From NCBI RefSeq assembly GCF_003610535.1, contig NZ_RAPN01000001.1, positions 2,157,320-2,221,319 of the forward strand: a stretch of 64,000 nucleotides of DNA, written 5' to 3'. The notes below the pieces were generated by a model that saw only the letters and a program-made list of their open reading frames with translations, did not search any database and was not told the DNA's origin. This DNA comes from Mangrovibacterium diazotrophicum. Its GTDB lineage: Bacteria > Bacteroidota > Bacteroidia > Bacteroidales > Prolixibacteraceae. Both the position numbers and the translations under genes were made by a program. Positions 31,482 through 40,831 of the stretch are shown here, one piece after another; position 1 is the first letter of the stretch; every line of letters begins with the position of its first letter.

Positions 31482-33745
31482 ATCGGAGCCTTAAGCGGAC
31501 GGTTATCCAGCCAACGATCGGAACCAATTGTCTGCAATACATGGGTATCGTCTCGCCGGATCATAACTTGATCGAAAATATATAATTTCCGGGGCAACAC
31601 CGTGTTGCGAACTGAGATCTTCAGCGGCGGAGCATCGCGAAGGAGTTTAATCGGAATCTCAAACAACGCGCGGTCGCCATCCAAAGCTTTCAGATAATGC
31701 GGAATATCATCATAAGTATAGCCGATTGTTTTCGCTTCCTCGTCTTTTTGAAAATGCTCAACGACGAAGCGAACGGCTCCATCATCGGAGTAGTGGCGCA
31801 ACCATAACGACAGCAAATACTGGTCGCCCTCCTTCCCTTCGGTAATCGTTTCATCCAGCAAGGTATTCCATTCGACTGACCTTATCGGCATTGGTATTGT
31901 CGTGGAAAAAAAGTACGCTGAGGTATCGGTTGACAAACTTGTCCCCTTGCCTGTGAATTGAAGTGAATCGAGTAACGACTTCTGATGATCGGCGTACCGT
32001 TTGGGAAAAACAGCAATACTATCCGGCGATAACGAATAGAGTTCAAAGTCGGGGCCTGAACACAAGTAAAGCGCCCCATCCAACAAACGTTGATCCGAAT
32101 GCCCCGGATTAAAATCATTGGATTTCATCACTAGAAAATCCCTTCGATCCGATAAATCATCAACAAATTCGATTCGATTTAGCGGCTCCAGAAAAAGATT
32201 ATAATTTCGAAAAGTTTGCGCAATAGAAGTCCTTCCCATCATCACGGCAGTCGTTGGTAATCCGGTTTTTAACGAAACCAAGAAACAGTTCTTCAGCGCA
32301 TCATCGCCTTGCTGAATCCAAATATTCTCAGAACCAACGTGAAAATAAGGTAACGGAATGATTGCCTGATATTTTTGCACATCAATTTTTTCTACCCAGG
32401 CATTTTCATCCTCCTTATTTTGTTGATCTGCCAAAGCCGGAAACTTATTCTGAAGGTGTGGCGAAAGTTGATGACTTTGATACCACGCCTCAACATGCAA
32501 CAATAAAAGCGCAGCCCAAATGAGAACTGTTTTCACCTTGGAAGACCGACCATTGTCGCTCCACCTCCACAAAATGGTAAATACCAAGATATTAATCACA
32601 TAATAAAAAAGCCATGAGAAACGTGCTAATGCCCTCAATTGTTTTAGTGGCCCCAGGTACTCGACGATACTCTCCAAACCAGCTTTGAATGGCAATCCGA
32701 ATGAAAGCAACAACGCCGCAATTCCGGCTAAAACCCAGAACGCCAAAACCCGGTCCTTTTCATTGATTTCAATCCTATGCCGTCGTAACAATTTGCCTAC
32801 TCCTATCGCAATTCCAGTCAGCGTTCCTATCGTTGCAACTCCGCCAATATAAGCCCAGGATTCCCAGTCCAAATGTCGAAAAACGCCAATGTAGGCAGGA
32901 ACCCACTCCCATGGTTTTCCATGTGGTAAGAAAACACTGACCGGATGTGCCAGGTAAACCAAGAAACCGTAAGGATGAGAAGGTCTGTCATTCACAAAAT
33001 CCTGAGAATGGAGCAAAAACAATAAAAGAAATACCGGTAAAACATATTGAATTCCCAAGTGCGCGAATGCATTCCAAAGCGACCGTTTCGAAAATCCATC
33101 TTCGCCCCACAATCCCAACCAAAAGAACATCATCAACAGCGCAAAAAAACCGGCAAAATACATGTGCATCATACTCGCCGTAAAAACGACGATACCAATC
33201 TGCAGGCTGATTTGAAAACTTCGGGTTTGTACAAATCGATTCAATAAATAGAGAATTGCTGGAATCCATAAAATGTACGACAGCGTAAAATGCCCGGCCA
33301 ACCGGTCAATCTGCGGCGAAAGAAAACAAACTCCAACCGCGACAATGGCCGAATACCACCAAGGTAATTTCAAGTCGAAAAACAGCAAGAAAAGAAAAAA
33401 CGCCCCCAGTACGATCCCTGCTAACATCGACAGATTAATAATTCCAACCAGCTGACCTCGAAGATCGACCCCGTGCTTTGCCAGAAATTTGATTGGGTTA
33501 ACCAGGGGATACAAATTATCGGTGAAAATAACCGACTCGCCAACAGGATAGTTCATTCCTTCGAAGTGCACATAAGTTGAATCGAAACTGGCGTGATACA
33601 GCGCTCCGTAGTACGATTTAAAGCCGTCACCCGAAGACGAAAAGTAATACTGATTCGGTGATTGAATTAACTTACCAAAATGAGCGAAGAGCAGAAGCAA
33701 GCTCAAGCCAAGTGTCAGCATTATTCCTTTCAGTTGATTATTCAA
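31478..33745 (-). CDS. Large polytopic membrane protein, probable GT-C/YfhO-like
   Basis: A 755-residue protein. About ten to twelve helices fill residues 1-430. The first loop carries SSSGDGFKSYYGALYHASFD, an acidic motif where GT-C enzymes place their catalytic carboxylate. Residues about 440-755 form a soluble periplasmic domain with beta-rich character. This architecture fits lipid-linked-sugar glycosyltransferases such as YfhO, but no specific family was recognised with certainty. It is divergent from the GT2 gene (56 nt between starts) and convergent with the previous GT-C gene, so the three likely work on one surface glycan. Confidence 0.65.
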   Translation of the reverse strand: MNNQLKGIMLTLGLSLLLLFAHFGKLIQSPNQYYFSSSGDGFKSYYGALYHASFDSTYVHFEGMNYPVGESVIFTDNLYPLVNPIKFLAKHGVDLRGQLVGIINLSMLAGIVLGAFFLFLLFFDLKLPWWYSAIVAVGVCFLSPQIDRLAGHFTLSYILWIPAILYLLNRFVQTRSFQISLQIGIVVFTASMMHMYFAGFFALLMMFFWLGLWGEDGFSKRSLWNAFAHLGIQYVLPVFLLLFLLHSQDFVNDRPSHPYGFLVYLAHPVSVFLPHGKPWEWVPAYIGVFRHLDWESWAYIGGVATIGTLTGIAIGVGKLLRRHRIEINEKDRVLAFWVLAGIAALLLSFGLPFKAGLESIVEYLGPLKQLRALARFSWLFYYVINILVFTILWRWSDNGRSSKVKTVLIWAALLLLHVEAWYQSHQLSPHLQNKFPALADQQNKEDENAWVEKIDVQKYQAIIPLPYFHVGSENIWIQQGDDALKNCFLVSLKTGLPTTAVMMGRTSIAQTFRNYNLFLEPLNRIEFVDDLSDRRDFLVMKSNDFNPGHSDQRLLDGALYLCSGPDFELYSLSPDSIAVFPKRYADHQKSLLDSLQFTGKGTSLSTDTSAYFFSTTIPMPIRSVEWNTLLDETITEGKEGDQYLLSLWLRHYSDDGAVRFVVEHFQKDEEAKTIGYTYDDIPHYLKALDGDRALFEIPIKLLRDAPPLKISVRNTVLPRKLYIFDQVMIRRDDTHVLQTIGSDRWLDNRPLKAPI

Positions 33746-33801
33746 GGTGTTGTCTTTTATTACACCACAAATAAACTATATTTACAGAAACAAGCTAACC
33801 T

Positions 33802-34740
33802 TTGACGCCAAAAGCAAAAATATCATTGGTGATTCCCTGCTACAATGAGGAAGCAGCAATCGAATCATTTTACACCGAATTAGTTCGACAATTACCCGAC
33901 GATTACCAATTTGAAATTATTTTAGTTGACGACGGCAGCAAAGATGGAACACTCAACTGTATCAAAAATCTCGCTGAGCAGGATGAGCATGTCAGTTACA
34001 TTTCATTCTCCCGCAACTTTGGACACCAAAACGCGTTGAAAGCGGGCTTTGATCATGCTTCGGGCGACTGCGCGATTTGTATGGATGCTGACCTTCAACA
34101 CCCTCCGGAACTCATCAAAACCTTCATTGAAAAATGGGAGGAGGGACACGATATCGTGCATTCAATTCGGACCGACGAGTCGACAATTGGCAAACGAAAA
34201 AAATACAGTTCGAAGGTTTTCTACAAAATCCTTAACCATTTCTCCGATGTGGAAATTCAAAGTGGAATGGCAGACTTTCGCTTGATTGATCGCAAGGTGC
34301 TCGATCAACTCACAAACTTTTCGGAGAACTTCATTTTTTACAGGGGACTCTTCCCTTGGATGGGCTTCCGGCAGACAAGCATCAGTTATGTGGCAAACGA
34401 ACGAATTGCCGGGCAAACCAAATATACATTTGGGAAAATGGTGCGCTTCGCCTCGATCGGGCTGACCTCTTTCAGCGTAAAACCACTTCGATATTCGATT
34501 TACCTGGGCTTGCTGTTTGCATTTTTAGCTTTCACCTACCTGATCTACGCAGTGCTGGTTTACCTGTTTACCGATTGGGCCATCACTGGTTGGACATCAT
34601 TGGTTGTCAGCATCATGTTTTTTGGCGGCATCAACCTGATTATGTTGGGAGTAATTGGTGAATACCTCGGGAAACTATTCATCGAAAGCAAGCGACGCCC
34701 CAACTATCTGGTCGCAGAAAGCAATCTTAACAAGCGATAG
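33802..34740 (+). CDS. GT2 polyprenyl-phosphate glycosyltransferase (GtrB/DPM1-like)
   Basis: A 312-residue family-2 glycosyltransferase with a membrane anchor. The GT-A domain shows SLVIPCYNEEAAIE, ILVDDGSKDGT and CMDADLQHPPELI (the DxD metal site); two C-terminal helices lie near residues 232-255 and 265-290. Relatives load glucose, mannose or formamido-arabinose onto undecaprenyl phosphate. Translation appears to start at TTG (33802), because no ATG or GTG precedes the conserved first strand closely enough. Donor synthesis for the adjacent GT-C proteins is the natural role, by inference. Confidence 0.88.
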   Translation: MTPKAKISLVIPCYNEEAAIESFYTELVRQLPDDYQFEIILVDDGSKDGTLNCIKNLAEQDEHVSYISFSRNFGHQNALKAGFDHASGDCAICMDADLQHPPELIKTFIEKWEEGHDIVHSIRTDESTIGKRKKYSSKVFYKILNHFSDVEIQSGMADFRLIDRKVLDQLTNFSENFIFYRGLFPWMGFRQTSISYVANERIAGQTKYTFGKMVRFASIGLTSFSVKPLRYSIYLGLLFAFLAFTYLIYAVLVYLFTDWAITGWTSLVVSIMFFGGINLIMLGVIGEYLGKLFIESKRRPNYLVAESNLNKR

Positions 34741-34810
34741 CCCGAGCACTGCAGCTGCAACTTTTCGCTGATAAACCTAATATTTCTTCAGCTTTCCGAA
34801 TTTTATCGTT

Positions 34811-34818
34811 TATATTTG
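34811..34818 (+). promoter_or_regulatory. Candidate -7 box for coaD
   Basis: TATATTTG matches TAnnTTTG exactly and ends 23 nt before the coaD ATG. No TTTG is found at the normal upstream distance, so this is a half-match. Confidence 0.35.
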
Positions 34819-34841
34819 GGAGACTGATTCAAATTCAAATC

Positions 34842-35315
34842 ATGGAGAAAATTGCCATATTTCCCGGGTCGTTCGACCCCTTTACCATCGGACATGAAAG
34901 TGTTGTACGCCGGGCCCTGCCTATGTTTGATAAAGTGATTATCATGATTGGCTACAACACCAAAAAACAATCCTTTTTCCCGCTTGAAAAAAGATTGGGC
35001 TGGATCGCCCAGGTATTTCAGGATCAACCGAAAGTTGAAGTCAGAAAACACGAGGGACTGACCGTTGATTTTGCACGCTCTGTAAACGCCAATTATATCC
35101 TGCGCGGCTTGCGAACATCTGCCGATTTTGAGTACGAACGAGCTATCGCCCAAATGAATAAAAAATTATACCCACAAATCGAGACTGTGTTTTTGCTGAC
35201 CATGCCCGAACACACGCCAATAAATTCATCAATTGTACGGGATATCATTCTGCATGGAGGCGACGCCAGCATGTTTATTCCAAGCGGCTTAAACATGGAC
35301 GAATTTACGATTTAA
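34842..35315 (+). CDS. coaD: Phosphopantetheine adenylyltransferase
   Basis: A 157-residue nucleotidyltransferase for the penultimate step of coenzyme A synthesis (4'-phosphopantetheine + ATP to dephospho-CoA). The nucleotide motif is IFPGSFDPFTIGHESVV (TxGH at residues 17-20); LRGLRTSADFEYE and the C-terminal INSSIVRDIILHGGD correspond to the conserved substrate and ATP loops. Standard length. The next gene starts 1 nt after its stop. Confidence 0.95.
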   Translation: MEKIAIFPGSFDPFTIGHESVVRRALPMFDKVIIMIGYNTKKQSFFPLEKRLGWIAQVFQDQPKVEVRKHEGLTVDFARSVNANYILRGLRTSADFEYERAIAQMNKKLYPQIETVFLLTMPEHTPINSSIVRDIILHGGDASMFIPSGLNMDEFTI

Positions 35316-35316
35316 C

Positions 35317-36735
35317 ATGCGAGAACTGGTTCTTTTCATCGGAGCGTTGCTGCTGTTTGTCAACGCTGAAGCTCAAACTCAGGCTGTACGAATATTCGGA
35401 AATGCACCCGATTATGCCGGGCGAAAAATTGCCTTACAGGTCTCCAATGACCCGGTAAGCGATCATACTGAAACGTTGGTTGAGTTGAACATTCTGCCGG
35501 ATGGCTCCTTTGACGAATCTGTCTTGATCAATCAAACCACCTGTTGCTTTGCGACTTTCGATCGGTGGAAAGCGGTAATTTACCTGCAACCGACACAAAG
35601 CTATGAGCTTGTTTTTCCACCCTCCCAACCATTAACAGAGCAGGAAAAACGCAATCCGTTTTTCAGAAGCTCAGAGATCGCCTTTGGCTTGAAAGATCTA
35701 CCGGAAAGTGACATTAACCGGTTGATCCAGAAATTTGAATCGGCCTATAACGACGAAGAGAACCGCTACTTCAACGAGATTTTCAAAGATAAATCGACCG
35801 CGGCTGCAGACCTGATGCTTAGCGATCTGAATAGCCAGTTCCCCAAAAGTGAAAACAGCTATTTCGAAAATTACAAATTCTTCCGACTGACGGCGATTCG
35901 TTTCGCGTTGAGCCAAGACAAGACAAATTCATTTGTAAAAACATATATCGACAGAACACCCATCGATTTTAACCTGCCTCCGTTCAGGGAAATTTTCGAT
36001 CAACAGTTTACCAATTTCTTCTACCAGGAAAGCAACAAAATCGGAGGCGATCAATTCCGCGTACTCGTTGGTACGGCCAACCTCTCGGGAATAGAAAATA
36101 ACCTGACCAAACAAAAAGGTTGGAGTACCAAATTGAGCCGCATGGTGATTTTAAAAGGAATTAGCGATGGTTATTACCAGGCGCAGTTCAATCCGCAAAC
36201 CATGCTGGTTCTGCTAGCCAAAATAGCACAAAGCGACTGGACACCCGCAGAGAAATCAACAGCTGCTTTCTTAAAAAGCAAATTGATTTTCCTGACAAAA
36301 GGCACCGCCGCACCAGATTTAGCACTAAAAACACTGAATGGTGATGCCATAAAACTAAGCTCCTTAAAAGGAAAAATGACCTACCTGAGTTTTACAACTG
36401 TCACGAATCCGATTTGCCGCCAGCACCTGGATGAAATGAAAAAGTTCGGGCAGCAATTTGCCTCGAACGTTGAATTTGTAACAGTTTTACCGGAAGCTGA
36501 TTTGGCTCGAAAGGAAGTGATTTTGCAGCAAAACTGGCCGGGTAAAATTTTAATTGCCGACGACAAGGCAATCGAAACTTACCGGGTTAAAACGTTCCCA
36601 ACGGCATTCCTGCTCGACGAAGACCAAACATTCATCGCCTCCCCGGCACTAAATCCATTGGATGGCCTTCAGCAACAACTAGCGGGAATTTTAAAAAACA
36701 AACGAATTGAAGAGCTTCGGAATCAGGCTAAATAA
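35317..36735 (+). CDS. Exported TlpA-like thioredoxin-fold protein without CxxC
   Basis: A 472-residue periplasmic protein with signal peptide RELVLFIGALLLFVNAEAQ. Residues about 25-320 are a helical/beta region of the kind found ahead of thioredoxin domains in Bacteroidota. The C-terminal roughly 145 residues (GTAAPDLALKTLNGDAIKLSSL onward) match the redoxin fold, including the cis-Pro region VKTFPTAFLLDED. The active-site CxxC is replaced by TNPICRQH with a single Cys, so normal dithiol exchange is unlikely. It follows coaD by 1 nt and overlaps the convergent NUDIX gene by 13 nt. Function unknown. Confidence 0.8.
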   Translation: MRELVLFIGALLLFVNAEAQTQAVRIFGNAPDYAGRKIALQVSNDPVSDHTETLVELNILPDGSFDESVLINQTTCCFATFDRWKAVIYLQPTQSYELVFPPSQPLTEQEKRNPFFRSSEIAFGLKDLPESDINRLIQKFESAYNDEENRYFNEIFKDKSTAAADLMLSDLNSQFPKSENSYFENYKFFRLTAIRFALSQDKTNSFVKTYIDRTPIDFNLPPFREIFDQQFTNFFYQESNKIGGDQFRVLVGTANLSGIENNLTKQKGWSTKLSRMVILKGISDGYYQAQFNPQTMLVLLAKIAQSDWTPAEKSTAAFLKSKLIFLTKGTAAPDLALKTLNGDAIKLSSLKGKMTYLSFTTVTNPICRQHLDEMKKFGQQFASNVEFVTVLPEADLARKEVILQQNWPGKILIADDKAIETYRVKTFPTAFLLDEDQTFIASPALNPLDGLQQQLAGILKNKRIEELRNQAK

Positions 36736-37349
36736 GTTGACAGTAATTCGTTGAGATTGCCGTAAGTTTCCTGCCGGACTTCATCCAGGCGTTCTTCCGG
36801 AAACCATTGTATCTCGGTGATATCTTCCTCGATTTGTGGCTGAGGGATTTCGCTTCCACTATAAATCATCTCGAACCAATAGGTTTCTTTCCATACCCAA
36901 TTGTCCGAACTGGGCAAATAAGGAGAGCGGTAGATGTGAAAGGTAGACTGAAGTTGTCTGGTCATTTGCAAATTGCTGATACCACACTCCTCCTCCACTT
37001 CGCGCAAAGCAGCTTCGGCGACTGTCTCCCCGTCTTCTATTTTCCCTTTCGGCAAATCCCACTTCCCCAACCGACGAATGAAAAGAATCTCGCCCGACAA
37101 ATTTCTGACAATTCCTCCGGCAGCAGGCATTTGATTCATCTTGGAGAGAAGCTCGGCAAGCAAGTCTTTTTCAATCAAACATTTAAAGATAGGTTGTTCA
37201 GCATGTTTCTGTTTATCAAGTCGTTTCAGAAGGGCAAAAAAATCATCAACGCCTTGAATTTCAACATATTCCCCAATGTTACCCAAACGTAAATTCTTGT
37301 TTTCGGGGGTCAAAAGGATCAAACACTCATTAAAAAAAACTTTGTACAT
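36723..37349 (-). CDS. NUDIX hydrolase
   Basis: A 208-residue protein. An N-terminal region of about 65 residues precedes the Nudix domain, whose box is complete: GKIEDGETVAEAALREVEEECG (first Gly to last Gly, residues given here as GKIED... to ...EECG). GKWDLPKGK precedes it. The family hydrolyses nucleoside diphosphates linked to another group; the substrate is unknown. The start MYKVFFNE at 37349 is preferred over upstream ATGs, because those run into the pyrE promoter. Divergent from pyrE, convergent with the TlpA-like gene. Confidence 0.88.
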   Translation of the reverse strand: MYKVFFNECLILLTPENKNLRLGNIGEYVEIQGVDDFFALLKRLDKQKHAEQPIFKCLIEKDLLAELLSKMNQMPAAGGIVRNLSGEILFIRRLGKWDLPKGKIEDGETVAEAALREVEEECGISNLQMTRQLQSTFHIYRSPYLPSSDNWVWKETYWFEMIYSGSEIPQPQIEEDITEIQWFPEERLDEVRQETYGNLNELLSTYLA

Positions 37350-37352
37350 TTG
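37345..37352 (+). promoter_or_regulatory. Candidate -7 box for pyrE
   Basis: TACATTTG matches TAnnTTTG exactly, 30 nt before the pyrE ATG, and overlaps the NUDIX start codon on the other strand. The -33 element is not recognisable. Confidence 0.4.
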
Positions 37353-37382
37353 CTGCGAACTAAGAAAAAACATTAAATCATT

Positions 37383-38018
37383 ATGCAAGATATCCACTTG
37401 GAAGTAACAAAAAAGCTTGTTCAAATTAACACAATAAAAATCCAACCAACAAGTCCGTTTACCTGGGCTTCAGGCTGGAAAGCACCGATTTACTGTGACA
37501 ACCGGAAATTGTTGTCATACCCGGAAGCCAGAACTTTTATCTGCAAACAATTTGCGAAAATCGTTCGTGAGAAATACCCTCAAGCAGAAGTAATCGCCGG
37601 GGTAGCAACCGGAGCAATTGCTCATGGTGTATTGGTGGCTGAAGAATTGGGATTACCTTTTATCTACGTTCGTTCAAGCCCGAAAGGACACGGCTTGGAA
37701 AACCTGATCGAAGGTGATTTGAAAGCAGGTCAAAAAGTTGTGGTAATCGAAGATTTGGTTTCAACAGGATTGAGCAGTCTGAAAGCTGCTGAAGCCATCC
37801 AAACTGCCGGCGGAGCTGAAGTGCTGGGCATGTTGGCGATCTTCACATACAACTTCCCTGTTGCGAAAGAAGCTTTTGATAAAGCTGGTATTGAACTGAC
37901 AACATTGAGCCGCTACCAAACATTGATTGAAGTTGCTTTGGAATCGGGCGACATCGAAGAGAGCCAGGTTGAGTCGTTGAACAAATGGCGTGAAGATCCG
38001 GCAAACTGGGGAAAATAA
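37383..38018 (+). CDS. pyrE: Orotate phosphoribosyltransferase
   Basis: A 211-residue type-I phosphoribosyltransferase that converts orotate and PRPP to OMP in pyrimidine synthesis. It shows TWASGWKAPIYCDNRKLLSYPE at the start of the core, VIAGVATGAIAHG, and the PRPP-binding loop VVVIEDLVSTGLSS near residues 120-133. Length is typical. It is followed by a strong terminator, so it is probably monocistronic. It shares the pathway with carAB in this window. Confidence 0.95.
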   Translation: MQDIHLEVTKKLVQINTIKIQPTSPFTWASGWKAPIYCDNRKLLSYPEARTFICKQFAKIVREKYPQAEVIAGVATGAIAHGVLVAEELGLPFIYVRSSPKGHGLENLIEGDLKAGQKVVVIEDLVSTGLSSLKAAEAIQTAGGAEVLGMLAIFTYNFPVAKEAFDKAGIELTTLSRYQTLIEVALESGDIEESQVESLNKWREDPANWGK

Positions 38019-38046
38019 TCCAGAAACAAACAATATCTATAAGTGC

Positions 38047-38073
38047 AATCCCCGGCCCTGTCGGGGATTTTTC
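38047..38073 (+). terminator. Intrinsic terminator after pyrE
   Basis: AATCCCCG (38047-38054) pairs exactly with CGGGGATT (38062-38069) around GCCCTGT and is followed by TTTTT. Confidence 0.9.
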
Positions 38074-38148
38074 TGTTTTATATTTTTAACTTCGAACACC
38101 AATTGAAAGGACCAAACGAAAAACTCCTTTCCAAAAAATCAGACCAAT

Positions 38149-38598
38149 ATGGGACTTCAAAAATATGTAAGCGACATTAAAACGATCGAACAAAACCACG
38201 AGATCGTTTACAACTACCTGTCGAATTTCGAAAACCTGTCAACCTATGTCAACGACGGGCTGCTGGCGAAAATGAACGAATCGGTTCCGCAAATAAAAGT
38301 TACCGATTTCGAATCCGATTCAGACTCCTGTCGGTTCAACATTTCCGGAATGGGCCAGGCTGAAATTCGAATCATCGACCGCGAGCCTCATAAAACAATT
38401 AAAATCAACAGCTCCGGCAATCTTCCGGTGGGCATCACCTTCTGGATTCAGTTGTTACCAGTCGATGCATACCAATCAAAAATCAAATTGACGTTGCATG
38501 CAGAAATGAGCATGATGATCAAAATGATGGTCAACAAGAAACTGGAAGAAGGCATCAACCAGCTCGCTGACATGCTGACAAAACTGCCGTACGCCTAA
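38149..38598 (+). CDS. SRPBCC (START-like) fold protein
   Basis: A 149-residue protein of the polyketide-cyclase/START-like class. It begins with a strand and EIVYNYLSNFENLSTYV, the standard first helix pair of the fold, continues through antiparallel strands (FNISGMGQAEIRIIDREPHK and WIQLLPVDAYQSKIKLTLHAE), and ends with the long helix MVNKKLEEGINQLADMLTKL. No catalytic residues can be named. Such proteins bind lipids or other hydrophobic ligands. It is followed by mnmH after 42 nt. Confidence 0.8.
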   Translation: MGLQKYVSDIKTIEQNHEIVYNYLSNFENLSTYVNDGLLAKMNESVPQIKVTDFESDSDSCRFNISGMGQAEIRIIDREPHKTIKINSSGNLPVGITFWIQLLPVDAYQSKIKLTLHAEMSMMIKMMVNKKLEEGINQLADMLTKLPYA

Positions 38599-38640
38599 TC
38601 CCGCGTCCACGGGATCTTTCAACGAAAGGCTCATTAGAAG

Positions 38641-39672
38641 ATGATAACCAAAATTAAAATCGATCAATATTTCAGCACCCACTCGGGGTTGCCGTTGATT
38701 GATGTGCGTTCGCCGGGCGAATTCCAAAAAGGACACATTCCCGGTGCGTTCAATGTCCCGCTATTTTCAGACGATGAACGGGCACAGGTTGGAACGATGT
38801 ACGTTCGCCAGTCACGCGAGAAAGCGATCGAGTTGGGTTATCGGTTTGTTACGCCGAAGTTGATCGATTTCATTACACAATCCGAACAAATTGCGCCCAG
38901 CAAAGAAGTCGTCGTTCATTGCTGGCGGGGAGGAATGCGTAGTGCTGCCTTTGCTCAGCACCTTTCCGACAATGGCTTTCAGCAGGTTTACCTGATCGAA
39001 GGTGGCTATAAAGCATTTCGGAACTTCGTGCTCAAAACCTTCGACTTCCCATTCAAACTAAATGTGCTAGGCGGTTTTACCGGCAGTGGAAAAACCCGAA
39101 TCCTCGAGTCAATTCGGGAGATGGGACATCAGGTTGTGGATTTGGAACAACTGGCCAACCACAAAGGCTCAGCTTTTGGTGGCATTGGGCTGCCGAAACA
39201 GCCAAGTGTGGAGCAGTTCGAAAATGACGTATTCGAAGATTTTCGCAAACTGGACTTTTCGAAACCGATTTGGCTGGAAGATGAAAGCCACAACATCGGG
39301 CATGTGAAAATCCCGATTAACCTTTTCAGACAAATGCGGGAGCATCCGTTGCTCTTTCTGGATATTCCGAGAGAAAAACGAGCAGAGCATCTTGTGGAAG
39401 AATACGGCAAGTGCAATAATGAAGAACTGGCAAGTGCCATCGGGCGCATCCAAAAGCGTCTGGGTGGTTTGGCTGTAAAAAACGCACTTCAATACCTGGA
39501 AGAAGGAAACTATTTTGAAGTTGCCAGAATCACGTTATTTTATTACGATAAATCTTACCTCAAGGGGATGCGAATGAGGGAACAATCCAAGGTTGTCACG
39601 ATCACACTAGAAGATACGGATGCCGCAAAAAATGCCGAACTAATTTTAAATCAAACAGAAAGCTATGTCTGA
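38641..39672 (+). CDS. mnmH: tRNA 2-selenouridine synthase
   Basis: A 343-residue protein with an N-terminal rhodanese domain ([21 protein letters not shown]; active Cys in [15 protein letters not shown], about residue 97) and a C-terminal P-loop domain ([14 protein letters not shown] near residue 145). MnmH/SelU replaces sulfur by selenium at the wobble 2-thiouridine of certain tRNAs, using selenophosphate. Its gene overlaps selD by 8 nt, a direct coupling of selenium donor and user. No selA or selB is in the window. Confidence 0.93.
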   Translation: MITKIKIDQYFSTHSGLPLIDVRSPGEFQKGHIPGAFNVPLFSDDERAQVGTMYVRQSREKAIELGYRFVTPKLIDFITQSEQIAPSKEVVVHCWRGGMRSAAFAQHLSDNGFQQVYLIEGGYKAFRNFVLKTFDFPFKLNVLGGFTGSGKTRILESIREMGHQVVDLEQLANHKGSAFGGIGLPKQPSVEQFENDVFEDFRKLDFSKPIWLEDESHNIGHVKIPINLFRQMREHPLLFLDIPREKRAEHLVEEYGKCNNEELASAIGRIQKRLGGLAVKNALQYLEEGNYFEVARITLFYYDKSYLKGMRMREQSKVVTITLEDTDAAKNAELILNQTESYV

Positions 39673-40696
39673 TATAAGACTCACACAATATAGCCACGGA
39701 GCCGGTTGCGGCTGCAAAATCTCGCCTCAAGTATTGAGCACAATTCTGCACAACACGGTTGGATCAGTCACCGATCCGCGATTGCTCGTGGGCAACGAAA
39801 GTCGCGACGACGCCGCTGTTTATGACATGAACGACGGGACAGCAGTCATCAGCACAACCGACTTCTTCATGCCCATTGTCGACGATCCGTTTACATTTGG
39901 CAAAATTGCGGCAACCAATGCAATCAGCGATGTTTATGCCATGGGCGGCAAACCCTTGTTGGCAATTGCCATTCTCGGATGGCCGGTTGACAAACTGCCT
40001 GCGGAAGTGGCCCAACAAGTGATGGACGGTGGTCGTCAGGCCTGCAAAGATGCCGGAATAACACTTGCCGGCGGACACAGCATTGACAGTCCTGAACCTA
40101 TTTTCGGGCTGGCCGTGACCGGACAGGTTGAATTAAAAAAGCTGAAACGGAATGACACAGCAACTGAAGGGTGTTTGCTCTACCTGACCAAACCTCTTGG
40201 CGTTGGTGTACTGACAACTGCTCAGAAACAAGGCAAGTTAAAACCGGAACATGCAAACCTTGCTCCCGACTCCATGACGAAGCTCAACACAGTAGGACTG
40301 GAGCTGGCCGAAATTGACGGAGTGAAAGCGATGACCGACGTCACCGGCTTTGGATTGCTCGGGCACCTGGCTGAAATGTGTGAAGGGAGCAATTTATCAG
40401 CAACCATCGAACTGGATAAAGTTCCGCGTCTGCCGGATGTTGATTCATATATAAATCAAAACTGCATACCGGGAGGCACACACCGAAATTGGAGTAGCTA
40501 TGGCTGCAACATTAGTCTGAATGATGAGAGCGACCGGTTTATTCTTTGCGATCCGCAAACCAGCGGCGGCCTGTTGATTGCCGTCGACCTGGCAGCACAA
40601 GCGGAGGTTGAACAAATCCTGCAAAATCATCATTTTCAAACCACTCCTCTGGGCGTCCTAAAAGCAAAAGGCGCAAAATTAATTGAGGTTTTTTAA
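39665..40696 (+). CDS. selD: Selenide, water dikinase (selenophosphate synthetase)
   Basis: A 343-residue enzyme that makes selenophosphate from selenide and ATP. The N-terminal flexible loop is [15 protein letters not shown], with the catalytic Cys and Lys as in E. coli SelD; it is a Cys, not a Sec, form. [25 protein letters not shown] and [21 protein letters not shown] are family signatures, as is [14 protein letters not shown]. Translated from within the end of mnmH. The local purpose is tRNA selenation; other uses cannot be excluded. Confidence 0.95.
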   Translation: MSDIRLTQYSHGAGCGCKISPQVLSTILHNTVGSVTDPRLLVGNESRDDAAVYDMNDGTAVISTTDFFMPIVDDPFTFGKIAATNAISDVYAMGGKPLLAIAILGWPVDKLPAEVAQQVMDGGRQACKDAGITLAGGHSIDSPEPIFGLAVTGQVELKKLKRNDTATEGCLLYLTKPLGVGVLTTAQKQGKLKPEHANLAPDSMTKLNTVGLELAEIDGVKAMTDVTGFGLLGHLAEMCEGSNLSATIELDKVPRLPDVDSYINQNCIPGGTHRNWSSYGCNISLNDESDRFILCDPQTSGGLLIAVDLAAQAEVEQILQNHHFQTTPLGVLKAKGAKLIEVF

Positions 40697-40831
40697 ACGA
40701 TTGGACATCCCGCGAGTCCAAAAAATGATTTTTGTAAAATACCGGTGAGCAATTTGCCGGAAAAACTGTTATTACAACTAAACAGCAAAAATCGGGTCAA
40801 AGCCGATTCAAAAAAAACAGGGTAAACGATT

